NCBI GenBank assembly: GCA_947464585.1
Contig: CANHYS010000024.1
Coordinates: forward strand, 1 to 11,835
Length of the DNA stretch: 11,835 bases
Direction of reading: 5' to 3'
Origin: Planctomycetaceae bacterium
GTDB taxonomy: Bacteria > Planctomycetota > Planctomycetia > Pirellulales > UBA1268
Each line of letters opens with the position of its first letter. The stretch's first letter is position 1. The notes below the pieces were generated by a model. That model worked only from the letters and a program-made list of their open reading frames with translations. It did not search any database and was not told the origin of the DNA. Of this stretch, positions 6,895 to 11,835 are shown piece after piece. A program made the translations under genes and the position numbers.

Positions 6895-8361
6895 TCACCA
6901 TCCCTGCGACCGCACGTAGCTCGCATCCCACCTCGAGAGCACGCACTTCTGCCGCGTATAGAACATTACGCCCTCGATCCCCTGCACGTGGAGATCGCCG
7001 AAGAAGCTCTGGTTCCAGCCGGAAAATGAGAAGAGGGCCATTGGCGCAGGCACGCCGACATTCACGCCGATCATGCCGGCCTGCATCTCGCGGACGAACT
7101 GCCTCGCCGCCGCGCCGCTGGACGTGAAAATCGACGCGCCGTTGCCGAAAGCGAGCTTGTTCATCGTGGCGATCGCCTCGTCGAGCGACCGCGGCCGCAC
7201 GAGCGAGAGCACCGGCCCGAAGATTTCCTCCTCGAAGAGCCGCATGCCAGGCTCGACGCGGTCGACGAGCGCCGGGCCGACGAAAAACCCGCGTGGGGGC
7301 AGGCTCTTGCCGCCGTCGAAGGCGACGTCGGCCCCTTCGCCGGCCGCGGCCTCGATGAAGCTGCGGACTCGCCGCTGGGCGCCGGCGTCGATCACGGGCC
7401 CCATTTCGGCCCGGTCGTCGGCCGACGTGTCGGCCACCCGTAGGCTCGCGAGCGCCGCCGAGATCCGCTCCCGCCACTCGTCGGCGGTCGCCTTTCCCAC
7501 GCCCATCAACACCGAGCCAGCCATGCACCGTTGGCCGGCGCAGCCGAACGACGAGCCGAGGATCGCCCGCAGCGTGGGCTCGGGCTCCGCGTCGGGCATC
7601 ACGAGCAGCACGTTCTTCGCGCCCCCCGCTGCCTGCACCCGCTTGCCGTGCCGCGAAGCGAGGGCGTAGACGTGGGCGGCCACGCCCGACGAGCCGACGA
7701 AGCTCACCGCCGCGATGCCCGGATTGGTGCAGAGGGCATCGACCACCTCGCGGCCGCCGTGCACGATGTTGAGCACGCCGGGCGGCAGGCCGGCCTCCGC
7801 GAAGAGCTCCGCCAATCGCACCGCCGTCAGCGGCACCTTCTCGCTCGGCTTGAGGATGAACGTGTTGCCGCAGGCGATGGCCAGGGGATACATCCACATC
7901 GGCACCATCGCGGGGAAGTTGAAGGGCGTGATGCCGGCGCAGACTCCCAGCGGCTCCCGCGTGGTCACCGCGTCGATCTGTTCGGCCACCTGCGGCAGGC
8001 TCTCCCCCTTCGCGAGGTGCGGGATACCGCAGGCAAACTCAACCACCTCGATGCCGCGCCGAACGTCACCGCGGGCCTCGTCGAGCGTCTTGCCGTTTTC
8101 TTTCGTGACGAGCCGGGCCAGTTCGTCGAAGTGCTTCTCGAGCAGGTCGCGATACCGGAAGAGCACGGCCGACCGCTTGGGCAGCGGCACCACGCTCCAG
8201 GAGGCAAACGCAGCCCGCGCAGCCTGCACGGCCGCATCGACGTCGGCCGCGGTGCCGAACGGCACCCGCGCGATGACTTCGCCGGTGGACGGATTGAAGA
8301 CATCGCCATGCTCGGCCGCGGCGGTGACGGCCTGGCCGGCGATGAGGTGGGAGGCCAGCAT
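6895..8361 (-). CDS. CoA-acylating (methyl)malonate-semialdehyde dehydrogenase family protein (MmsA/IolA-like)
   Basis: A cytoplasmic aldehyde dehydrogenase of 488 aa, the usual MmsA/IolA length. It contains the family segment REPLGVCAGITPFNFPAMVP (135-154) and KPSEK (171-175). The nucleophile is Cys279 in AGQRCMAG. AGGAKN (245-250) stands where hydrolytic ALDHs have the catalytic Glu, as expected for CoA-dependent acylation. RRGIE (101-105) and Arg278 just before the nucleophile correspond to the two arginines reported to hold the substrate carboxylate in the Bacillus enzyme. The C-terminal FSFSGW...GDLHVQG...GVMFYT...SRW pattern is also MMSDH-type. Known members turn malonate or methylmalonate semialdehyde, NAD+ and CoA into acetyl- or propionyl-CoA and CO2. 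ATG 8361 has GAGGAA 4 nt upstream; an upstream in-frame TTG (8448) would lie inside the inverted repeat and is rejected. It is the first gene of an operon with the alcohol dehydrogenase and divergent from the aldolase. Confidence 0.9.
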   Translation of the reverse strand: MLASHLIAGQAVTAAAEHGDVFNPSTGEVIARVPFGTAADVDAAVQAARAAFASWSVVPLPKRSAVLFRYRDLLEKHFDELARLVTKENGKTLDEARGDVRRGIEVVEFACGIPHLAKGESLPQVAEQIDAVTTREPLGVCAGITPFNFPAMVPMWMYPLAIACGNTFILKPSEKVPLTAVRLAELFAEAGLPPGVLNIVHGGREVVDALCTNPGIAAVSFVGSSGVAAHVYALASRHGKRVQAAGGAKNVLLVMPDAEPEPTLRAILGSSFGCAGQRCMAGSVLMGVGKATADEWRERISAALASLRVADTSADDRAEMGPVIDAGAQRRVRSFIEAAAGEGADVAFDGGKSLPPRGFFVGPALVDRVEPGMRLFEEEIFGPVLSLVRPRSLDEAIATMNKLAFGNGASIFTSSGAAARQFVREMQAGMIGVNVGVPAPMALFSFSGWNQSFFGDLHVQGIEGVMFYTRQKCVLSRWDASYVRSQGW

Positions 8362-8365
8362 CGGA

Positions 8366-8371
8366 TTCCTC
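8366..8371 (-). promoter_or_regulatory. ribosome binding site of the aldehyde dehydrogenase
   Basis: GAGGAA on the minus strand, 4 nt before ATG 8361, decides this start. The long frame extending to TTG 8448 adds 29 residues without family similarity. Confidence 0.65.
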
Positions 8372-8439
8372 GAGAAGGGGTCGCGGAAAACGGTCGCATC
8401 GCGGCCGATCCGCGACGACGCCCCTTTCGCCTTCGTTTG

Positions 8440-8469
8440 ATTTGACAAACTTTGTTTGGCTTGTCAAAT
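8440..8469. promoter_or_regulatory. perfect 9-bp inverted repeat with divergent promoter-like elements (candidate operator)
   Basis: ATTTGACAA (8440-8448) and TTGTCAAAT (8461-8469) are exact inverted copies separated by 12 bp, with centres 21 bp (two helical turns) apart. Each arm contains TTGACA pointing inward. With a 16-bp spacer each is followed by TCAAAT (8464-8469 on plus, 8445-8440 on minus; four of six -10 bases), so two overlapping divergent promoters can be drawn. Inside lies a smaller palindrome, CAAAC TTT GTTTG (8446-8458), of the AAAC-N3-GTTT form known for KdgR, an IclR-family regulator. The site lies in the 119-bp gap between the divergent aldehyde dehydrogenase and aldolase genes. 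Binding by the IclR protein at 325-1197 is a hypothesis. Confidence 0.6.
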
Positions 8470-8480
8470 TAGCGACCACT

Positions 8481-9332
8481 ATGAGCGTCAACAGTCACAA
8501 GGTTCGCCTGAATCGCTTTCTCGCCGCCGACTGCCGCTGCCTCGACGTCGCGATCGACCACGGCGTGTTCAACGAATATTCGTTCCTCGACGGACTCGAG
8601 GACATGCCCGCGGTCGTCAAGTCGCTCGTCGCCGCCGGGCCCGACGCGATCCAGATGAACATCGGCCAGGCCGACCTCCTGCAGGAGATCCCGGGGCCGC
8701 GAAAGCCGGCGCTCGTGCTGCGGACCGACGTCGGCAACCTCTACAATCCGACGACGCACGCGGTGATGTTCAACCAGCTCGTGCATTGGGACGAGCCGAT
8801 CATCGCGGCGCTCAAGGCCGACGCCGCCGCCGTGGTCTGTAACCTGCTCCTCATGCCGGGCCAGCCCGACCTGCACCGGCAGACCTGCCTCAACGCCGCC
8901 AGGCTGCGGGCGGCCTGCGACCGCTACGGCATGCCGCTGATGATCGAGCCGCTCGTGCTCCGGGCAAACGAGCAGCGGGGCGGATACCAAGTCAACGGCG
9001 ACAAGAACCTGATCGTGCCGCTCGTCCGCCAGGCCCGGGAACTCGGCGCCGACGTGATCAAGGCCGACCCGACCGACCACCCGGAGGACTACCACGAGGT
9101 GATCGCGGCTGCCCGCTGCCCGGTGCTCGTCCGTGGCGGCGGCCGCAAGCCGATCGAGACGGTCTTCGCCGAGGCGGCGGCCTTCCTCGCCCAGGGCGCA
9201 CACGGCCTCGTGTATGGGCGTAACATCTACCAGCACCCGAACCCGGGCCGCATCGTGGCCGCCTTCATGGCGATGATCCACGAGGGGGCGTCGGCGGAGC
9301 GGGCCCTGGCGATCTATGGAGGCAAGGCGTAG
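8481..9332 (+). CDS. class I aldolase of the DhnA/FbaB/LsrF type
   Basis: A cytoplasmic (beta/alpha)8 aldolase of 283 aa. LDVAIDHGV (21-29) is the family DHG motif. GADVIKADPT (189-198) carries the probable Schiff-base Lys194. PVLVRGGGRKP (214-224) and GRNIYQHPNP (246-255) match the C-terminal phosphate-binding loops of the DhnA/LsrF group. Members cleave or form phosphorylated sugars (fructose bisphosphate, 2-amino-3,7-dideoxy-heptulosonate, LsrF substrates). The exact substrate here is unknown. Beside a sugar kinase and a carboxy-semialdehyde dehydrogenase, a retro-aldol cleavage of a phosphorylated keto sugar acid to DHAP plus semialdehyde is an attractive inference. ATG 8481 is chosen over TTG 8442, which lies inside the inverted repeat. 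No Shine-Dalgarno is present. It is divergent from the aldehyde dehydrogenase, and the next gene starts 3 nt after its stop. Confidence 0.87.
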   Translation: MSVNSHKVRLNRFLAADCRCLDVAIDHGVFNEYSFLDGLEDMPAVVKSLVAAGPDAIQMNIGQADLLQEIPGPRKPALVLRTDVGNLYNPTTHAVMFNQLVHWDEPIIAALKADAAAVVCNLLLMPGQPDLHRQTCLNAARLRAACDRYGMPLMIEPLVLRANEQRGGYQVNGDKNLIVPLVRQARELGADVIKADPTDHPEDYHEVIAAARCPVLVRGGGRKPIETVFAEAAAFLAQGAHGLVYGRNIYQHPNPGRIVAAFMAMIHEGASAERALAIYGGKA

Positions 9333-9335
9333 CTG

Positions 9336-10652
9336 ATGGTGAACTGCGTAAGGCGAGTGGTGGCGACGGGGACAATGGCGGTCGTCGCCGCGACAACGAC
9401 CGTGATCATGGCCAACGCCGCCGAGCATCTCGTCCGACCGGGCGAGCCGCCGCAGCCGATTCTCGACGCCGCCGCGGCGGGCGACACGATCGTCTTTTTG
9501 CCGGGGCTGCATCAGCACCGCCTCGGCCGGCATCGGGCGATCCTCTCGGTGGAAAAACCGATCACGATCGACCTCCGCGCGGAGGCCACGCTGAAACTCG
9601 CGGACGGCGAGGCACGGCTCGAAGCCACGCCCGAGATCACCACTGATCAGGGCGCGAGCAAGAAGCTCGACGACTTCGAGATGGGTGGTGAGTTCGACTG
9701 CGGCCGCCCGTCGATCTTCACGATTCGGATCGATGGAGAGGGCCGGAGCGACGGCGAGGGCAAGCCCGACACGTTCGCCTGGGGCGTATTTCAGGACATC
9801 ATCAATCCAGAAGGCTCGGCCAAGGTCGCGGCCTCACCGAGCAAGTTCAACGAGGCGCCTCATACGGGCATCCCGATCACCGGCGGCTGGCAAGATCTCG
9901 CGCACGGCGTGAAAGTGCGGCTCGGCAGCACGACCGGGCACAACAAAGGGAGCACGTGGTTCGTCTCCTACGACGGCCCGGAGGCCTACGGCATCCGCAT
10001 CGGCCACGGCACTCAGCCGCAATACATCGAAAACGTGCGAATCACGGGCCGGGGCACGATCGACATGAACGCCAGCCGCAACGTGCAGCCAAGCTTTCTC
10101 GTAAAAGACATCAACGCCTGCGTGCTCGTACACGGCCGCGTTCGCGACGTGCTCATTCAGGGCATCACGATGGTCGATACGAACCGCTCCGTCATGTGCT
10201 ACGGAGCGCACACCGGCACGCTCCTGCCGGGGGGCGCCGTCGGCCCGGGGGAATCGTTCGACGCCGAGCGGATCGCGATCATCGGCACCCGCACGCTCAA
10301 CCCCGCCGGCGCTGCCTACCTCCTCGGTCATCCATCGCACCGCGGCCGCCTCCGCGACGTGAAGTGCAACCACAACTACATGGAGACGGGCGTCACCTGC
10401 ATCGAGCCAAATTTCAACCTCGAAGGCTACGAGGTGATCGGCAACATCATGAAGAGTGGGGGGCACGCGATCCACTGCTGGCGGCACTCGTGCGGCGGCG
10501 TGATCGCCGACAACCTGCGTATTCACGACAACACAGGCAAGCCGGTCGTGGACGTGGATGCACCGGGCGGCTGGCAGAACCCCGAGCCGCCAGTGCTTCG
10601 CAACAACCGCAATCCGCTCAGCGACGCCGCCACGATGAAGGTATCGCCGTAG
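9336..10652 (+). CDS. exported right-handed parallel beta-helix protein (pectate-lyase-like fold)
   Basis: A 438-aa protein with a signal peptide: MVNCVRR, a hydrophobic core (about 8-25) and cleavage near ANA/AEH (residue 28). The mature start, HLVRPGEPPQPILDAAAAGDTIVFLPG (31-57), is the classic opening of pectate-lyase-like/NosD-type beta-helices. Later segments repeat the rung pattern: VRITGRGTIDM, ACVLVHGRVRDVLIQGITMVDTN, SFDAERIAIIGTRTLN, LRDVKCNHNYMETGVTCIEP, YEVIGNIMKSGGHAIHC and GGVIADNLRIHDNTG. Such folds bind or cleave acidic polysaccharides (pectin, alginate, other uronate-rich glycans), but no polysaccharide-lyase family signature is recognisable and catalytic residues cannot be named. 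Only 3 nt separate it from the aldolase stop, so it is probably co-transcribed and perhaps translationally coupled. It may be the depolymerase or a binding protein that feeds the pathway (inference). Confidence 0.82.
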   Translation: MVNCVRRVVATGTMAVVAATTTVIMANAAEHLVRPGEPPQPILDAAAAGDTIVFLPGLHQHRLGRHRAILSVEKPITIDLRAEATLKLADGEARLEATPEITTDQGASKKLDDFEMGGEFDCGRPSIFTIRIDGEGRSDGEGKPDTFAWGVFQDIINPEGSAKVAASPSKFNEAPHTGIPITGGWQDLAHGVKVRLGSTTGHNKGSTWFVSYDGPEAYGIRIGHGTQPQYIENVRITGRGTIDMNASRNVQPSFLVKDINACVLVHGRVRDVLIQGITMVDTNRSVMCYGAHTGTLLPGGAVGPGESFDAERIAIIGTRTLNPAGAAYLLGHPSHRGRLRDVKCNHNYMETGVTCIEPNFNLEGYEVIGNIMKSGGHAIHCWRHSCGGVIADNLRIHDNTGKPVVDVDAPGGWQNPEPPVLRNNRNPLSDAATMKVSP

Positions 10653-10802
10653 TGGGGGAAGACGATCACGTTCGACGTCATCGCCGAGCACAGTGGACGA
10701 TAGAGCCCGACCAATCCGGCGAGACAGGATTCATGGGTTATAGGTTGTTGCAAGGCATCGTGGCCGACCTGTGCCGTTGGAATATCGTTGTGTCCGCCCC
10801 CT
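10653..10802. other. intergenic gap without recognised elements
   Basis: These 150 bp hold no convincing frame, no strong hairpin with a T run after the beta-helix gene, and no good promoter or Shine-Dalgarno before the next start. The composition is less GC-rich than the genes to the left. Confidence 0.5.
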
Positions 10803-11835
10803 ATGCAAAATAAAACACGACGTAAAAGCCTTTCTATTCTGGCTCTATGGCTTGTACCGACGCTGGTCATGGCCGATTCGCCGCCGCCAATGACCCAGCC
10901 GCTGCCGGCGCTTCTTGCACCTGCCGCCTGGGAAGTTGCCGAGGGTGACGCGAACGTGCTGAGCAGCAAGGGGCTGCCCGGATGGTTGAGCGTGGGGTTC
11001 CGCTGTGACAAAGGCAACACCGGCCGGTTGCTGCTGAAGGAGCCAGTGCCCCTGCCCGTCTGGGCAACAGGCATGACCTTTCTCTGCACCAACAATGGTC
11101 CGCTGGCAAGCCTGCGCATTGACGTGCTTATCCGAGATTCCAGGGGACGTGAATACATTTATTACGCGAGCGGCATGCTCTACCCGGAGTCTCCCAACGC
11201 CCGTAACAGGGAGACGCGGATTTCGGTACCCGGTCTGGCGCGACCGAAGCTGGAACCGCAGGCTGGCGCCACCATCACCGCGATTGGCGAACACCGCGTC
11301 AACCCGGAACCGCCACTGTCGCTGATCGGGCTGCGCTTCGAGGGAGGGCACCAGGTAGCGCATGACAAGCGACTGCCGCAGTGCCTCTTTCGCGACTTTG
11401 TCCTCACGGGGCTTTCGTCGGCAAACACGCGGCTCTCCTACCAGTTCATGGGGAAGCCGTTGTATGGCGAGGTCGTTCCGAAGCCTTACCTCACGCCGGG
11501 GCAGTTCGGGGTCTGGTGGGGGCGGCGTTTCGATGTCAGCTGGCAGGTCTACGCCGACTATGCAGGGCAACCGGTGCTGGCCGGCGGCAAGTCATTCGTG
11601 TTCGAGCTCGACAATCCCGACCGACCGTTGGAAGTCCAGCTCGCCGAGCATATCGAGATCCCGGTAACGTCCCCAGGCACCTGGTGGGTACGTGCCAAGC
11701 TGCGCCGTTGGGACCAAGCTCAAGGGCCCGTTCCGGACTCGATCTCCGAGCATGAATACCGTCTGTATGTGCACAAGAGCGAGGATGCCGCCGGTTTTCC
11801 GGCCATTCCGGCGGAGTCCGCACTGCCGGGCAGTC
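10803..11835 (+). CDS. large exported protein of unknown function, N-terminal part (runs off the window)
   Basis: From ATG 10803 the frame stays open for 344 codons to the window end. The first 24 residues form a clear signal peptide: MQNKTRRKS, the core LSILALWLVPTLV and cleavage near VMA/DS. The rest is rich in aromatic residues and beta-type segments (WLSVGFRCDKG, RIDVLIRDSRGREYIYYASG, LSLIGLRFEGG, GVWWGRRFDVSWQVYADYAG, GTWWVRAKLRRWDQ), suggesting beta-sandwich modules of a surface or carbohydrate-active protein. I recognise no family. Codon use is less biased to G/C in third positions (CAA, CTT, TTG, ATT, CCA appear more often) than in the metabolic genes. There is no Shine-Dalgarno; the signal peptide supports the start. 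It lies 150 bp after the beta-helix gene on the same strand; whether it belongs to that unit is open. Confidence 0.75.
   Translation, partial: MQNKTRRKSLSILALWLVPTLVMADSPPPMTQPLPALLAPAAWEVAEGDANVLSSKGLPGWLSVGFRCDKGNTGRLLLKEPVPLPVWATGMTFLCTNNGPLASLRIDVLIRDSRGREYIYYASGMLYPESPNARNRETRISVPGLARPKLEPQAGATITAIGEHRVNPEPPLSLIGLRFEGGHQVAHDKRLPQCLFRDFVLTGLSSANTRLSYQFMGKPLYGEVVPKPYLTPGQFGVWWGRRFDVSWQVYADYAGQPVLAGGKSFVFELDNPDRPLEVQLAEHIEIPVTSPGTWWVRAKLRRWDQAQGPVPDSISEHEYRLYVHKSEDAAGFPAIPAESALPGS

Noticed and set aside
7531..8445. Plus-strand frame of 304 codons opposite the aldehyde dehydrogenase
   Set aside because: It is a His/Arg-rich shadow; the minus frame has a complete ALDH active site.
3037..10652. 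Sulfoquinovose (sulfo-EMP-like) pathway
   Set aside because: Kinase, aldolase and aldehyde dehydrogenase would fit in outline. But the aldolase is DhnA-type rather than YihT/LacD-like, the dehydrogenase has the carboxylate-binding MmsA pattern, and no sulfoquinovosidase or isomerase is present. It cannot be excluded.
1..11835. CRISPR array, tRNA, rRNA, bacterial microcompartment shell genes
   Set aside because: No regularly spaced repeats, no tRNA-like or rRNA segments, and no BMC-domain proteins were seen, although planctomycetes do use microcompartments for fucose and rhamnose.

Overview
The window looks like chromosomal DNA of a high-GC planctomycete (Pirellulales-like). The strongest marker is a DUF1559 protein with a type IV pilin-like N-terminus and a C-terminal H-X9-DG motif, paired with a small lipoprotein. 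Such pairs are hugely expanded in Planctomycetes. GC-rich third positions, several genes without a clear Shine-Dalgarno and many exported proteins agree with this. The assignment is inferred from gene content.

Layout: 1-238 is a decayed piece of an IS91-type transposase (minus). 325-2804 is a minus-strand group: DUF1559 pseudopilin, lipoprotein and an IclR-family regulator. From a divergent promoter region (2805-3036) the plus strand carries an exported SMP-30/gluconolactonase-like propeller (3037-4152), whose stop overlaps a possible start of an FGGY sugar kinase (to 5675). Facing them on the minus strand is a coupled pair: a (methyl)malonate-semialdehyde-type CoA-acylating aldehyde dehydrogenase (6895-8361) and an iron-containing alcohol dehydrogenase (5700-6890). 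A second divergent region (8362-8480) holds a perfect 9-bp inverted repeat. It separates this pair from a plus-strand pair: a DhnA-type class I aldolase (8481-9332) and an exported beta-helix protein (9336-10652). A further exported protein starts at 10803 and runs off the right edge.

Taken together, genes 3037-10652 read as one catabolic module. The exported beta-helix protein and propeller would act on a polysaccharide, sugar acid or lactone. The kinase would phosphorylate the imported product, and the aldolase would split it, plausibly into dihydroxyacetone phosphate and an aldehyde. The two dehydrogenases would then dispose of the aldehyde. The aldehyde dehydrogenase keeps the arginines and the Cys/Asn active site of malonate-semialdehyde dehydrogenases, so the aldehyde probably carries a carboxylate. 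This is the logic of the end of myo-inositol catabolism, built from different families (FGGY kinase, DhnA aldolase). The actual substrate cannot be read from the sequence. No transporter, tRNA, rRNA or CRISPR array was seen.
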